64,000 nucleotides of DNA, from NCBI RefSeq assembly GCF_003853705.1, contig NZ_QTQI01000015.1, positions 62,001 to 126,000 on the forward strand, read 5' to 3'. Positions 16,928 to 30,088 of this stretch are shown here, one piece after another. How positions within the stretch are numbered: the first letter of the stretch is position 1; the number at the start of each line of letters is the position of its first letter. The notes beneath the pieces were generated by a model. That model did no database searches and was not told where the DNA came from. It saw only the letters and a program-made list of their open reading frames with translations. This DNA comes from Burkholderia sp. Bp8992 (lineage in GTDB: Bacteria; Pseudomonadota; Gammaproteobacteria; Burkholderiales; Burkholderiaceae). The position numbers and the translations under genes were made by a program.

Positions 16928-18826
16928 TTATGCCGCCGGCGAAGCCGGTGCCGGCGCGGTAGCGGGCTTGACCTCGGCGCTGCTGCCGCCGCCCGACGAA
17001 TCGCCGCCGACAGCCGGCGAGCTCTTCGGCGAGCGCGGCGGACGGCCTTCCATGATGTCGTTGATCTGATCGGCGTCGATCGTCTCCCACTCCATCAGTG
17101 CGGCCGTCATCGCTTCGACCTTGTCGCGGTTCTCTTCGAGCAGGCGGCGCGCAAGCCCGTACTGTTCGTCGAGCACGCGGCGGATTTCCGAGTCGACCTT
17201 CTGCTGCGTCGCTTCCGAGATCGTGCGCGTGAAGCCACGGCCGAACGGCGATGCATCGTTCTCGTCGTCGACGTAGACCATCGGTCCGAGTGCATCGGTC
17301 ATGCCGAAACGCGCGACCATCGCACGTGCGGTCTGCGTTGCCTTGTTGAAGTCGTCCGATGCACCGGTGCTGACGAGGTTCATGAACAACTCTTCCGCCA
17401 CGCGGCCACCGAACAGGATCGCGAGGCGGTCCATCAGGTAGTCCTTCGAGTACGTCTCGTTGTCATGCTCCGGCAACTGCCACGTGACACCCAGCGCACG
17501 GCCGCGCGGAATGATCGTGACCTTGTGCACGGGGTCGGCCTTCGGCAGCAGCTTCGCGATCACCGCGTGGCCCGACTCGTGATACGCGGTCGCACGCTTC
17601 GCTTCCTCGCGGATCACGGCCGACTTGCGCTCCGGACCCATGAAGATCTTGTCCTTCGCGTCCTCGAAATCCTGCATCTCGACGATGCGCTTGCCGCGAC
17701 GGGCCGCGAACAGCGCAGCTTCGTTCACGAGGTTCGCGAGATCGGCGCCCGAGAAGCCCGGCGTGCCGCGTGCGATGACTGCCGCATCGACGTCGTTCGC
17801 GATCGGCACCTTGCGCAGGTGCACGCGCATGATCTGCTCGCGACCGCGGATGTCCGGCAGGCCGACATAGACCTGGCGGTCGAAACGGCCCGGACGCAGC
17901 AGCGCCTTGTCGAGCACGTCGGAACGGTTGGTTGCAGCGATCACGATCACGCCCGAGTTCGCCTCGAAGCCGTCCATCTCGACGAGCATCTGGTTCAGCG
18001 TCTGTTCGCGCTCGTCGTTGCCGCCGCCCATGCCGGCGCCGCGATGACGACCGACCGCGTCGATTTCGTCGATGAACACGATGCACGGTGCGTGCTTCTT
18101 CGCCTGCTCGAACATGTCGCGCACACGGGCCGCACCGACACCGACGAACATTTCGACGAAGTCCGAACCCGAGATGCTGAAGAACGGTACCTTCGCTTCA
18201 CCCGCGATCGCGCGGGCCAGCAGCGTCTTGCCGGTACCCGGAGGGCCGACGAGCAGCACGCCGCGCGGAATGCGACCGCCCAGCTTCTGGAATTTCTGCG
18301 GATCGCGCAGGAAGTCGACGAGCTCGGACACTTCTTCCTTCGCTTCGTCGCAGCCCGCGACGTCGGAGAAGTTCACCGCGTTGTTGTTCTCGTCGATCAA
18401 CCGCGCGCGCGACTTGCCGAACGAGAACGCGCCGCCTTTGCCGCCCCCCTGCATCTGCCTCATCATGTAGAACCAGAACACGATGATCAGGATCGTCGGC
18501 CCGAGGTAGTACAGCGCGGACATCAGCGCGTTCGGCTCGTCGTCGGCCTTGCCGCTGACCTGCACGCCATACTTCATCAGGTCGCCGACCATCCAGATGT
18601 CGCCGGGCGACACGATCTGGTATTTCTGGCCATCAGCCGGAGTGACGGTGAGGTTCCGCCCCTGAACGATGACGTTCTTGACCTTGCCGTTCTTGGCGTC
18701 GTCCATGAACTGCGAATAGGACACGCCTTCCTGGACGCGGGGCTTGTCGAACTGCTTGAACACCGTAAACAGCACCAGTGCGATCACCAGCCACACCGCT
18801 GCCTTCGAAAACATATTGTTGTTCAA
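16928..18826 (-). CDS. ftsH: ATP-dependent zinc metalloprotease FtsH
   Basis: FtsH is the essential membrane-anchored AAA protease that removes misfolded membrane proteins and short-lived regulators such as LpxC and RpoH. The 632-residue protein has two membrane helices (about 9-25 and 104-120) around a small periplasmic domain. Walker A GPPGTGKT is at 194-201, followed by Walker [10 protein letters not shown], the second region of homology [12 protein letters not shown], and the zinc motif HESGH near residue 420. The C-terminal ~45 residues are a low-complexity Ser, Gly, Pro and Ala tail. It lies downstream of rlmE in the same direction, as in E. coli. Confidence 0.97.
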   Translation of the reverse strand: MNNNMFSKAAVWLVIALVLFTVFKQFDKPRVQEGVSYSQFMDDAKNGKVKNVIVQGRNLTVTPADGQKYQIVSPGDIWMVGDLMKYGVQVSGKADDEPNALMSALYYLGPTILIIVFWFYMMRQMQGGGKGGAFSFGKSRARLIDENNNAVNFSDVAGCDEAKEEVSELVDFLRDPQKFQKLGGRIPRGVLLVGPPGTGKTLLARAIAGEAKVPFFSISGSDFVEMFVGVGAARVRDMFEQAKKHAPCIVFIDEIDAVGRHRGAGMGGGNDEREQTLNQMLVEMDGFEANSGVIVIAATNRSDVLDKALLRPGRFDRQVYVGLPDIRGREQIMRVHLRKVPIANDVDAAVIARGTPGFSGADLANLVNEAALFAARRGKRIVEMQDFEDAKDKIFMGPERKSAVIREEAKRATAYHESGHAVIAKLLPKADPVHKVTIIPRGRALGVTWQLPEHDNETYSKDYLMDRLAILFGGRVAEELFMNLVSTGASDDFNKATQTARAMVARFGMTDALGPMVYVDDENDASPFGRGFTRTISEATQQKVDSEIRRVLDEQYGLARRLLEENRDKVEAMTAALMEWETIDADQINDIMEGRPPRSPKSSPAVGGDSSGGGSSAEVKPATAPAPASPAA

Positions 18827-18992
18827 AGCACCACTCCTTCACTCGTAGACGAGCGCCTACATTTTCCTTGCGGCGCCCCTCGGTCATTCTAATCCAGTCC
18901 GACCACCCTCGCCATAAGCATTGACAACCGCCGCGATAGCGCTTCGCTTGTCTGGCAAGGGCCGGAGCCCGTTTGCGGCATCCCGCTCCGCG

Positions 18993-19655
18993 TCACCGCG
19001 GATGCTTCAGATGCCGACCCAAAATGAACGTTTCGGACGATTTGTCGCGGGACGCCTTCGGCTTGCGCGGCGCGACGGTCTTAAACTGCTGTTTGAATTT
19101 CTCGACGATCTGGCTGTAGCCGCTGCCGTGAAAGCACTTCACGAGCAGCGCACCGTCAGGCTTCAGATGATTCTGCGCGAATTCGAGCGCCAGATCGCAC
19201 AGATGCTCGATGCGCGCCGCGTCCGCCGAGGCCACGCCGGAGAGGTTGGGGGCCATGTCGGAAATAACAAGGTCCACCGAGCGCCCTTCGAGCACTTCTT
19301 CGAGCTGGTGAAGGACGCTGTCCTCGCGGAAGTCGCCCTGGAGGAAGTGGACGTCGGCGATCGGCTCCATCGGCAGGATGTCGAGCGCCACGATCGTGCC
19401 GTCGATGCCGCCTTCGCGCTCCGCGTCACGCTTCTTGCCCTGCGCGAGCTTGTTGCGGGCATACTGGCTCCAGCTGCCCGGCGTCGCGCCGAGGTCGACG
19501 ATCACCTGGCCCGGACGGATCAGCTTGTCCTGTTCGTCGATTTCCTTCAGCTTGTACGCGGCACGCGCGCGATAGCCCTCCCGCTGCGCCATTTTGACGT
19601 ACGGGTCGTTGATGTGGTCGTGCAGCCAGTGCTGGTTGAAGCGGTTTTTTGCCAT
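18993..19655 (-). CDS. rlmE: 23S rRNA (uridine-2'-O)-methyltransferase RlmE (FtsJ/RrmJ)
   Basis: RlmE methylates the 2'-O of U2552 in the 23S rRNA A-loop, a late step in 50S assembly. The 220-residue protein has the SAM-binding motif [16 protein letters not shown]. The K-D-K-E tetrad of the family is visible: Lys in [10 protein letters not shown], Asp in [11 protein letters not shown], Lys in LLVKCFHG and Glu in SSETFILG. It is divergent from yhbY and upstream of ftsH, the conserved yhbY/rlmE/ftsH grouping. Confidence 0.95.
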   Translation of the reverse strand: MAKNRFNQHWLHDHINDPYVKMAQREGYRARAAYKLKEIDEQDKLIRPGQVIVDLGATPGSWSQYARNKLAQGKKRDAEREGGIDGTIVALDILPMEPIADVHFLQGDFREDSVLHQLEEVLEGRSVDLVISDMAPNLSGVASADAARIEHLCDLALEFAQNHLKPDGALLVKCFHGSGYSQIVEKFKQQFKTVAPRKPKASRDKSSETFILGRHLKHPR

Positions 19656-19848
19656 TCGAGAGAGAGATTGCTGCCAATTGCTTCGTGAAGCCGCGCTTTT
19701 AGCGGATAATACGCGTCTTCTTCGCGCGGCTGCGGCCCCTTTTCAGGCCCAAGCCGCGATTTTACGTGGTTTCGGCGCACGGCTGACGCGGTAACTTCCC
19801 GCGATCGCCATTCAGTCAGCGCGCCCTTATTTAGATTTCGACATTTCC

Positions 19849-20376
19849 ATGCCCGCCCTTTCGCTTTCTCCCGCCGAGCGCTCCGCGCTGCGCTCCCAGG
19901 CCCATGCGCTCAAGCCCGTCGTGCTGATCGGCGCCGAAGGGCTGACCGACGCCGTGCTGAAAGAAATCAAGGTGCACCTCGACGCGCACCAGCTGATCAA
20001 GATCCGCGTGTTCGGCGACGAGCGCGACGAGCGCATCGCGATCTACGACGAGATCTGCGACCGCCTGAGCGCGGCGCCGATCCAGCACATCGGCAAGCTG
20101 CTGGTGATCTGGAAGCCCGAAGCCGCCGCAGCGGCCCCGGCCCGCGGCCGTCGTGCCGGCGCGCTGCCGAGCGCGGCCGAAGCCGTCGACGACAAGAAAG
20201 GCCGCGCACCGCGCACCGTCAAGGTCGTCAAGGTGTCGCCGAACGCGAGCCCCGTGCGCCGCCCGCGACCGGTCAAGGTCACGGTGCGCGGCAACGAGCG
20301 CGTGACGGCCGGCGGCAACGTGAAGCGTGCGAAAAAGCGCCAGGCCAGCACCAAGCGGCCGTTCCAGGACAAGTAA
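19849..20376 (+). CDS. yhbY: ribosome-associated RNA-binding protein YhbY (CRM domain)
   Basis: YhbY binds pre-50S ribosomal particles. The conserved CRM domain covers about residues 5-92, with LRSQAHALKPVVLIGAEGLTDAVLKEI and the end HIGKLLVIWKPE. Unlike the ~97-residue E. coli protein, this one has a long tail (to residue 175) rich in Ala, Arg, Lys and Pro, which looks disordered and basic and could add RNA contacts. Its position opposite rlmE fits a role in 50S biogenesis. Confidence 0.9.
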   Translation: MPALSLSPAERSALRSQAHALKPVVLIGAEGLTDAVLKEIKVHLDAHQLIKIRVFGDERDERIAIYDEICDRLSAAPIQHIGKLLVIWKPEAAAAAPARGRRAGALPSAAEAVDDKKGRAPRTVKVVKVSPNASPVRRPRPVKVTVRGNERVTAGGNVKRAKKRQASTKRPFQDK

Positions 20377-20384
20377 GCACGCAT

Positions 20385-20408
20385 GCGGCACGGAGCATCC
20401 CGTGCCGC
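20385..20408. terminator. hairpin between convergent yhbY and the DUF4149 gene
   Basis: Perfect 9-base arms GCGGCACGG/CCGTGCCGC enclose a six-base loop in the 48-base gap. No T tract follows on either side, so termination efficiency is uncertain. Confidence 0.5.
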
Positions 20409-20424
20409 CCTGCCCGCGCGGCGC

Positions 20425-20886
20425 TCAGGCGTCGCGTGCCGGCAGACGCCAGATCAGCATCAGCCCCAGCACGCTCTCGACGAGGTAGAACACGCTCGAG
20501 ACGCCGTGCAGCATCCCGAAGCGGCTTGCATACGGCGAGTTCGCGATATCGGTGCCCGCATCCATCGCGGCCACCCGCAGCGCGTTCATGAACGGCTGCA
20601 GCGCGAAATACCCGACCAGCACGCACACGACCATCGCGGCCACGACCCAGCGCACGCGGCGATATTCGCTGCTGCCGCGCCGCACCTGCTGGTTCGACAA
20701 CGCGAGCAGCAGCACGCCGCACACGACACCGAGGATCGCCTCGATACGGAACAGCTGGGCGGCGACCGAACCGGCCGTCATCCGCTCCAGCGTCTTGAAC
20801 AACACGGGCGCGACCGCATACCCGATCGTCAGCAGGCTGCCGACCCACACGGCCGACAGCAGACGGAACACGCGATGCGGCATCAC
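20425..20886 (-). CDS. DUF4149 family inner-membrane protein
   Basis: The 153-residue product has four predicted membrane helices (about 7-27, 48-63, 81-99 and 131-147). It begins RVFRLLSAVWVGSLLTIGYAVAPVLF, typical of the DUF4149 family seen next to greA in beta-proteobacteria. Function is unknown. Two ATGs in a row make the start ambiguous by one codon. It follows greA by 11 bases and is probably co-transcribed with it. Confidence 0.8.
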   Translation of the reverse strand: MMPHRVFRLLSAVWVGSLLTIGYAVAPVLFKTLERMTAGSVAAQLFRIEAILGVVCGVLLLALSNQQVRRGSSEYRRVRWVVAAMVVCVLVGYFALQPFMNALRVAAMDAGTDIANSPYASRFGMLHGVSSVFYLVESVLGLMLIWRLPARDA

Positions 20887-20897
20887 GTCGCCCCGCT

Positions 20898-21374
20898 TCA
20901 GATGTAGCTGACCGAGATGATTTCGTACTCGCGCACGCCGCTCGGCGCCTGCACGGCCGCGACGTCGCCTTCGGACTTGCCGATCAGTGCGCGCGCGATC
21001 GGCGAGCTGACCGAGATCAGGCCGTGATCGATATCGGCTTCGTCGTCGCCGACGATCTGGTACTTGACGGTATCGCCCGACTCGAGATCCTCGAGTTCGA
21101 CCGTCGATGCGAAGACCACGCGGCCCTCGGCATCGAGCACGGTCGGATCGATGACCTGCGCGGCCGACAGCTTCGATTCGATTTCCGCGATACGACCCTC
21201 GATGAAGCCCTGCTTTTCCTTCGCGGCATCGTATTCGGCGTTTTCGGACAGGTCGCCCTGTGCGCGGGCCTCCGCGATCGCGTTGATCACGGCCGGCCGC
21301 TCGACGGACTTGAGGCGCTGCAATTCATCGCGCAGTTGCTCTGCGCCACGCTTTGTCAACGGAATGGTGCTCAT
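20898..21374 (-). CDS. greA: transcription elongation factor GreA
   Basis: GreA enters the RNA polymerase secondary channel and stimulates cleavage of backtracked RNA. The 158-residue protein has the N-terminal coiled coil with the acidic tip [14 protein letters not shown], whose Asp and Glu residues coordinate the active-site metal. The C-terminal FKBP-like domain ends [32 protein letters not shown]. It lies 118 bases downstream of carB across a terminator, so it probably has its own promoter in that gap. Confidence 0.96.
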   Translation of the reverse strand: MSTIPLTKRGAEQLRDELQRLKSVERPAVINAIAEARAQGDLSENAEYDAAKEKQGFIEGRIAEIESKLSAAQVIDPTVLDAEGRVVFASTVELEDLESGDTVKYQIVGDDEADIDHGLISVSSPIARALIGKSEGDVAAVQAPSGVREYEIISVSYI

Positions 21375-21402
21375 AAACGGCTCAATCGCTAAAAACGGCT
21401 AT

Positions 21403-21462
21403 AAAAAAAATCACCGCGATTAAGCGCGCTTCCGATGCACTGGAAACACCGCCTAATCGCGG
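21403..21462 (-). terminator. terminator of the carA-leuE-carB transcript
   Basis: Perfect 9-base arms CCGCGATTA/TAATCGCGG (21414-21422 and 21454-21462) enclose 31 bases. On the minus strand they are followed after a few bases by a run of eight T (21403-21410). The long loop is unusual, but the T run and the position 31 bases after carB make termination likely. Confidence 0.7.
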
Positions 21463-21492
21463 CACGTGTTGCTTCGACAGGTAACTGACTGC

Positions 21493-24747
<3,255 letters not shown>

Positions 24748-24796
24748 GGCTTGTGAATTCAATAAGTAATCGTTGTCGTGGGTCGGCCGGCAGCGC

Positions 24797-25456
24797 TCAG
24801 CTCATGGTCGCGAGCGCCAGCTTCACCGAGAAACCGATGAACAGGCCGCCCACGCTGCTCGCCGCGCCTGCCGCAAGCTTGCGGCGGCGGCGGAAATGCT
24901 CGGCGAGCCGCGCGCCCGCGAAGATCAGCGTGCTCAGGTACAGGAAGCTCGCGCATTGCGCGATCGCCCCGAGCACGACGAACGACAGCGCGGGATGCGG
25001 GAATGCCGGGTCGACGAACTGGATGAAGAACGAGATGAAGAACAGGATCGCTTTCGGATTCAGCAGGCTCACGATCAGCGCCTTGCGGAACGGCCGCTCG
25101 CCGTCGACCGCCTGCGGCGCATCGACCGGCGCATCGCCGCGCGCGCGCAGCTTCTGCCACGCGCCGCGCAGCATCCCGGTGCCGATGTACAGCAGGTACG
25201 CGGCGCCGCCGTACTTGACGACGGAGAACAGCAGCGGGTTCGCCTTCAGCAGCGACGCGACGCCCGCGGCGGACAGCACCATCAGCACCGTATCGCCGAC
25301 GAACACGCCGCAGGCCGCGCGATAGCCGGCCTTCACGCCGCGCTGCGCCGCGAGCGACAGCACGTACATCGAGTTCGGCCCCGGCAGCAGGATGATGAAG
25401 ATCACGCCGAACACGTAGGTCCAGATATCCGTGATGCCGAGTGCGTGGCCGAACAT
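24797..25456 (-). CDS. leuE: LysE/RhtB-type amino-acid exporter, LeuE-like
   Basis: The 219-residue inner-membrane protein has about six hydrophobic helices. It carries the RhtB family signature [31 protein letters not shown] and [21 protein letters not shown]. The closest family member I know is the leucine exporter LeuE; the substrate is inferred only from that similarity. It is inserted between carA and carB in the same direction with 36- and 49-base gaps, so it is probably co-transcribed with carbamoyl-phosphate synthase. Confidence 0.82.
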   Translation of the reverse strand: MFGHALGITDIWTYVFGVIFIILLPGPNSMYVLSLAAQRGVKAGYRAACGVFVGDTVLMVLSAAGVASLLKANPLLFSVVKYGGAAYLLYIGTGMLRGAWQKLRARGDAPVDAPQAVDGERPFRKALIVSLLNPKAILFFISFFIQFVDPAFPHPALSFVVLGAIAQCASFLYLSTLIFAGARLAEHFRRRRKLAAGAASSVGGLFIGFSVKLALATMS

Positions 25457-25492
25457 GATGTGAATCTCCCGTCCTTCGGTTGCGTCAGTGAC

Positions 25493-26638
25493 TTAAGCGT
25501 TGCGCTGCTTCGCCGCGTCCATCAGCGCGGTGAAACGGTCGAACAGGTAGCCGATGTCGTGCGGGCCGGGCGACGCTTCCGGGTGGCCCTGGAAGCAGAA
25601 TGCCGGCTTGTCGGTCAGCTCGAAGCCCTGCAGCGTGCCGTCGAACAGCGACACGTGCGTCACGCGCGCGTTGGCCGGCAGCGAATCGGCGTCGACCGCG
25701 AAGCCGTGGTTCTGCGACGTGATCACCACGCGACCGTCGCCGAGATCCTTCACCGGATGGTTCGCGCCGTGGTGGCCCGTCTTCATCTTCAGCGTCTTCG
25801 CGCCGACCGCGAGGCCCATGATCTGGTGGCCGAGGCAGATGCCGAAGGTCGGCACGCCGCGCTCGATGAACTGCTTCGTGGCCGCGATCGCGTAGTCGCA
25901 CGGCTCCGGGTCGCCCGGGCCGTTCGACAGGAAGACGCCGTCCGGATTCAGCGCGAGCGCATCTTCCGCGCTCGCCTGTGCCGGCAGCACCGTCACGTGG
26001 CAGCCACGCTCCGCGAGCATGCGCAGGATGTTGTACTTGACGCCGAAATCGTACGCGACGACGCGGTACTTCGGCGCTTCCTGCATGCCGTAGCCGCCTT
26101 CGAGGCGCCATTCGGTCTGCTTCCACTCGAACGGCTTGGTGGTCGACACGACCTTCGCGAGGTCCATGCCCGCGAGGCCCGCGAACGAGCGCGCGAGCTC
26201 GATCGCCTTCGCCTCGTCGTCCGAGCCGGCCAGGATGCAGCCGCTCTGCGCGCCCTTGTCGCGCAGGATGCGGGTCAGCTTGCGGGTATCGATGCCGGCG
26301 ATCGCGACGACGCCTTCGTCGCGCAGGTAATCGCCGAGCGTGCGATCCATGCGGAAATTCGACGCGAGCGTGGGCAGATCACGGATGATCAGGCCGGCGG
26401 CATGGACTTTCGTGGCTTCGACGTCTTCGGCGTTGACGCCGACGTTGCCGATATGCGGATAGGTGAGCGTGACGATCTGGCGCGAGTAGCTCGGGTCAGT
26501 CAGGATTTCCTGATAGCCGGTGATCGCGGTATTGAACACGACTTCGCCGATCGTGTGGCCTTCGGCCCCGATCGAATAACCACGAAAGACCGTGCCGTCG
26601 GCGAGTGCAAGCAAGGCGGGAGAAAAAGACGGCAACAC
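25493..26638 (-). CDS. carA: carbamoyl-phosphate synthase small subunit CarA
   Basis: CarA hydrolyses glutamine and channels ammonia to CarB. The 381-residue protein has the N-terminal domain ([20 protein letters not shown]). Its class I glutamine amidotransferase domain has nucleophile Cys in [11 protein letters not shown] and the His/Glu pair in [12 protein letters not shown]. The start is the GTG at 26638, preceded by AAGGAG with a six-base spacer. An upstream frame extension to an ATG would bury that site. Confidence 0.97.
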   Translation of the reverse strand: MLPSFSPALLALADGTVFRGYSIGAEGHTIGEVVFNTAITGYQEILTDPSYSRQIVTLTYPHIGNVGVNAEDVEATKVHAAGLIIRDLPTLASNFRMDRTLGDYLRDEGVVAIAGIDTRKLTRILRDKGAQSGCILAGSDDEAKAIELARSFAGLAGMDLAKVVSTTKPFEWKQTEWRLEGGYGMQEAPKYRVVAYDFGVKYNILRMLAERGCHVTVLPAQASAEDALALNPDGVFLSNGPGDPEPCDYAIAATKQFIERGVPTFGICLGHQIMGLAVGAKTLKMKTGHHGANHPVKDLGDGRVVITSQNHGFAVDADSLPANARVTHVSLFDGTLQGFELTDKPAFCFQGHPEASPGPHDIGYLFDRFTALMDAAKQRNA

Positions 26639-27002
26639 GGGAGGCTCCTTGGGGAACACCCAGCTGCCGACCTGTTTACCCTGCCGCGCGAGCGCCGCGC
26701 TGCGTGGGCGCGCGCGGTCGCTTGCTGGACGCGGCCTGCGTTGTCGAGTCGCGAACCCGGCGCGTGGCGCACGAGGCTTCGCGGCATCGCCCGGCAGGCG
26801 GCGTGCGGCGGATGAACGGGATGAATGAGGTAGGCGCTAGGGTGCGAGGTTGATCAGCACAAACTTTCAAATTATAGCCTGAAAATGGCCCTATCTTCAA
26901 TCGATATGGCCGTCCGATCGTACGCTCGCCGCCCCCGGAAGCGCGGCGCGGCGTGCTGCGGCCCCGTTTCCGCAGCCGCCTATCTATCAGCGTACCGCCG
27001 GA
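26639..27002 (-). promoter_or_regulatory. carA upstream region with promoter and ~220-base leader
   Basis: A sigma-70 promoter on the minus strand has -35 TTGAAG (26895-26900), an 18-base spacer and a perfect -10 TATAAT (26871-26876). Transcription from it gives a GC-rich leader of about 220 bases before carA. I found neither a clear leader peptide nor a T-run attenuator in it. The remainder, up to the MFS gene end, holds nothing I recognise. Confidence 0.7.
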
Positions 27003-28220
27003 TCAGTGCGCTTGGCCAGCGCCGCGCGCAGGCCACACGTACCAGACCGCGCTCGCGAGCTGCAGCGCGAGCAGCACGCCCCATGCAGTGAAGTGCGCGG
27101 CAGCCGGATAACGGCCGTCGACCGCGGGCCAGTGCGACAGCACCGCGCCGACACCGATCTGGAACGCGAAGATCAGCAGGAAGATCACGAGCGTGAGTGT
27201 CGTATTCGCGCGCCCGATCAGGTGGGCGGGAAAGTGCCCGGCCATCACCGCGTAGGTCAGGATGCCGACGCCGCCGAACATCCCGTATGCCGCCCACAGC
27301 ACGGCCGGCGGCAGCGGCACGCCCGCGACGATCACGACCTGCGTCGCGACGAACAGCGCCATCCCGACGCCGCAGAATGCGTAGACGGATATGCCGCGCC
27401 GCTCGAGCACGCGCGCCGCCGCGCCGAAGCCGACGCAGCCGGCCATCATCGCGAAGCCGAGCACCGACACGAGGCGCGCGGCATGCGGCGCATCGAATCC
27501 GGCGACATCGCGCAGGTACGGTCCGACCCACAGCGACTGCATTGCATAGAACACGCCCTGCGTGACGACGGAGAACGACGATATCTTCCAGAACGCACGG
27601 CTGCCCAGGATGTGCCACGTGCCCTTGAACTGGCTGACGAGCCCGCCCTGGTGGCGCGCCTGCGTCGCTTCGGGCGCGCCGAAGCCGATCGACGCCGCGA
27701 CGGCCACCGTCAATACCGCGAGACCGAAACAGATCGCACGCCAGCTCGTCCAGCCGAGCAGCCAGGTCAGCGGCGAGCCGACCATTACGCCGCCGAGGCC
27801 GCCCACGGCCATCACGAGGCCGTTGACGAGCGGCAGCCGGCCGACCGGGAAATGCTGCGCGAGCGCCTTGAACGCCGCGCCGAGACAGACCGACACGCCG
27901 ACGCCGATCAGCAGCCGGCCGGCCATCATCGTGCCGAGACTGTGGGCGGCGCCGAACACGGCCGCACCGGCCGCCGCGAACAGCAGCATGCCGGCCGTCA
28001 CGCGCCGCGGGCCGAAATGGTCGAGCATCACGCCGGCCGGGATCTGCGCACCCGCGAAGCCAAGGAAATAGAGGCTGGTCAGCAGGCCGAGATCGGCGGC
28101 CGACAACCCGAGTTCGTGCGTGACGAACGGCGCGAAGCCCAGATTGACGCCGCGAAACACATACGACACGAAATACCCGACCGAGAACAGCGCGAGCACC
28201 CTCACCTGCACCGACGACAT
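27003..28220 (-). CDS. MFS transporter
   Basis: A 405-residue major facilitator with about twelve hydrophobic helices. The loop 2-3 signature is seen as GVMLDHFGPRRVTAGM, and the second half repeats the pattern after the central loop (EATQARHQGGLVSQFKGTW). The start at 28220 has AGGGGA before it. The frame is open 93 codons further upstream into the mltD terminator, which argues against a longer protein. Substrate unknown. It lies between carA and mltD, all in the same direction, but terminators separate it from mltD. Confidence 0.8.
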   Translation of the reverse strand: MSSVQVRVLALFSVGYFVSYVFRGVNLGFAPFVTHELGLSAADLGLLTSLYFLGFAGAQIPAGVMLDHFGPRRVTAGMLLFAAAGAAVFGAAHSLGTMMAGRLLIGVGVSVCLGAAFKALAQHFPVGRLPLVNGLVMAVGGLGGVMVGSPLTWLLGWTSWRAICFGLAVLTVAVAASIGFGAPEATQARHQGGLVSQFKGTWHILGSRAFWKISSFSVVTQGVFYAMQSLWVGPYLRDVAGFDAPHAARLVSVLGFAMMAGCVGFGAAARVLERRGISVYAFCGVGMALFVATQVVIVAGVPLPPAVLWAAYGMFGGVGILTYAVMAGHFPAHLIGRANTTLTLVIFLLIFAFQIGVGAVLSHWPAVDGRYPAAAHFTAWGVLLALQLASAVWYVWPARGAGQAH

Positions 28221-28276
28221 TGCTTCCCCTTGCCACATGAACACACCCGAAGCAGCGCCCCCGCGCCGCGCACAAA

Positions 28277-28306
28277 CGAAAACGCCGTCACCTCGGTGAC
28301 GGCGTT
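28277..28306 (-). terminator. Rho-independent terminator of mltD
   Basis: Perfect 11-base arms AACGCCGTCAC/GTGACGGCGTT enclose the loop CTCG. On the minus strand the stem is followed by TTCGTTTG. It lies about 70 bases after the mltD stop codon. Confidence 0.8.
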
Positions 28307-28377
28307 TCGTCGCATTTCGTCGGATGATAGCGCAATCGCGCGGACCGGACCGGCGCGCGCTGCGCGGGGCCGCTGCG

Positions 28378-29937
28378 TTACTTCTTCTTGCCCTTGTGCG
28401 CAGCGGCCTTGGCAGGCGCCGCCTTCGCCGACTTGGCGGCCGGCTTTGCCGCACCGCGCTTCGCGCCGTGCGACTTGCCGCCCACCGCGAGGCTGGCACG
28501 CTCGATGTGCGCGCCGCCGACCGACGTCGCGATCCGCTCCGGGCCCGGTTCCGCCGGCACCGAACGGCCGACCGGCACGTGCAGCACGAGCGCCTGGCCC
28601 GGCATCGCGAGATCGCGGTGCGTGCGGTTCCACGCCTTCAGCTGGCCGACCGACACGCCGTAGCGGCCGGCGATCGCCGCCATTGACTGCTTGCGGCGCA
28701 CGCGGATCAGCATCTTGCGCGTGTCGGGCACGTCCGGTTCCATCGCGAGCGCGCCGTTTTCGGCGACGTCGGCGCTGATGTCCTCGTCGTCATCGTCGCC
28801 GCGCGGCACGACGATCGTCGAACCCGGCTTCAGGCGCATGCCGGCCGGAATCTTGTTGACCGACATCAGCGTATCGGCGTCGACGCCGATCTTCTCGGCG
28901 ATCGCAGCCGGCCGCGCCCGCTCGCTCACCGTATAGGTGGTCCACGTCGACAGCTGGCCGCTGTAGGCCTTCAGGTTCTTCTCGAACGCCGACGCGTTGT
29001 CGAACGGCAGCAGGATCTGCGGCTCGGTCGCACCGAGGATCACCGGCTTCGAGAACGACGGGTTCAGCGAGCGGAACTCGTCGAGCGGCAGGTTCGCGAG
29101 CTTCGCGGCCACTGCCACGTCGATGTCGCGCGACGTCGTGACCGTCACGAAATACGGGTGGTTCGGGATGTCCGGCAGCGTCAGGCCATATTGCTGCGGG
29201 CTCGCGATGATGTTCTTCACCGCCTGCAGCTTCGGCACGTAGTTGCGCGTCTCGTTCGGCATCCGCAGGTTCTGGTAGTCGGTCGGCAGGCCGGCCGCCT
29301 GGTTGCGCGCGATCGCGCGCTGCACGTTGCCCTCGCCCCAGTTGTACGCGGCCAGCGCCAGGTACCAGTCGCCGAACATGTCATGCAGGCGCGACAGGTA
29401 GTCGAGCGCGGCGCTCGTCGACGCGAGCACGTCGCGGCGCTCGTCCTGCCACATGTTGCGCTTCAGGTTGTACGTGCGGCCCGTGCCGGGCATGAACTGC
29501 CACATGCCGGCCGCCTTCGCGACCGACAGCGCCTGCGGGTTGTACGCGGACTCGATGAACGGCAGCAGCGCGAGCTCGGTCGGCATGTGACGCGCCTCGA
29601 GCTCCTCGACGATGTGGTACAGGTACTTCTGCGAGCGCTCGGTCATGCGCTGCACGTAATCGGGACGCTGCGTGTACCAGGTCGTCTGCATGTCGACGAG
29701 GTCGCTCTGCAGGTCGGGCATCTGGAAGCCGCGGCGAATGCGACCCCACAGATCGGAGTCGGCACTGGTCAGGTCGCCGACGGATTGCTTGTCGACGTCG
29801 ACAGTTTCTTTGGCGGTGGCTGATTTACGGAGGTAGTTGGACGTCGCCTGCGAATCGGCGGCGTTGTTGGCGACAGGGGGCTGGCTCGCACAAGCGGCGA
29901 GTAGCAGCACCACCATCGCACTCAATATAAGTCGCAT
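28378..29937 (-). CDS. mltD: membrane-bound lytic murein transglycosylase D
   Basis: MltD cleaves the glycan strands of peptidoglycan, forming 1,6-anhydromuramic ends, from the inner face of the outer membrane. The 519-residue precursor has a lipoprotein signal with lipobox LAAC (Cys at residue 16). The SLT domain has catalytic Glu in LLPFIESAYNPQALS, followed by GMWQFMPGTGRTYNLKRN and LAAYNWGEGNVQRAI. Two LysM-like peptidoglycan-binding repeats follow (about 335-380 and 410-455). The C-terminal ~55 residues are a Lys and Ala-rich tail, unusual compared with E. coli MltD. Confidence 0.92.
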   Translation of the reverse strand: MRLILSAMVVLLLAACASQPPVANNAADSQATSNYLRKSATAKETVDVDKQSVGDLTSADSDLWGRIRRGFQMPDLQSDLVDMQTTWYTQRPDYVQRMTERSQKYLYHIVEELEARHMPTELALLPFIESAYNPQALSVAKAAGMWQFMPGTGRTYNLKRNMWQDERRDVLASTSAALDYLSRLHDMFGDWYLALAAYNWGEGNVQRAIARNQAAGLPTDYQNLRMPNETRNYVPKLQAVKNIIASPQQYGLTLPDIPNHPYFVTVTTSRDIDVAVAAKLANLPLDEFRSLNPSFSKPVILGATEPQILLPFDNASAFEKNLKAYSGQLSTWTTYTVSERARPAAIAEKIGVDADTLMSVNKIPAGMRLKPGSTIVVPRGDDDDEDISADVAENGALAMEPDVPDTRKMLIRVRRKQSMAAIAGRYGVSVGQLKAWNRTHRDLAMPGQALVLHVPVGRSVPAEPGPERIATSVGGAHIERASLAVGGKSHGAKRGAAKPAAKSAKAAPAKAAAHKGKKK

Positions 29938-29974
29938 GAAAATCTCGGCTTCCGACGGCTGGAAATTGCAGGCG

Positions 29975-30003
29975 ATACTACGGAAGTGCGTGCTTCACGT
30001 CAA
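29975..30003 (-). promoter_or_regulatory. sigma-70 promoter of mltD
   Basis: On the minus strand TTGACG (29998-30003) and TAGTAT (29975-29980) are separated by exactly 17 bases. The transcript would begin about 30 bases before the mltD start codon. Confidence 0.75.
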
Positions 30004-30088
30004 TAAAAACACCGAAAACTCAGCGAAATCCTACATTTGGAGCAATTTTTACAGACACCGCTTGAGCTTTGGAGTCCTCCGGAAATCA

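Noticed and set aside
16913-18892. 659-codon open frame opposite ftsH
   Set aside because: Antisense shadow of ftsH without a ribosome-binding site or domain.
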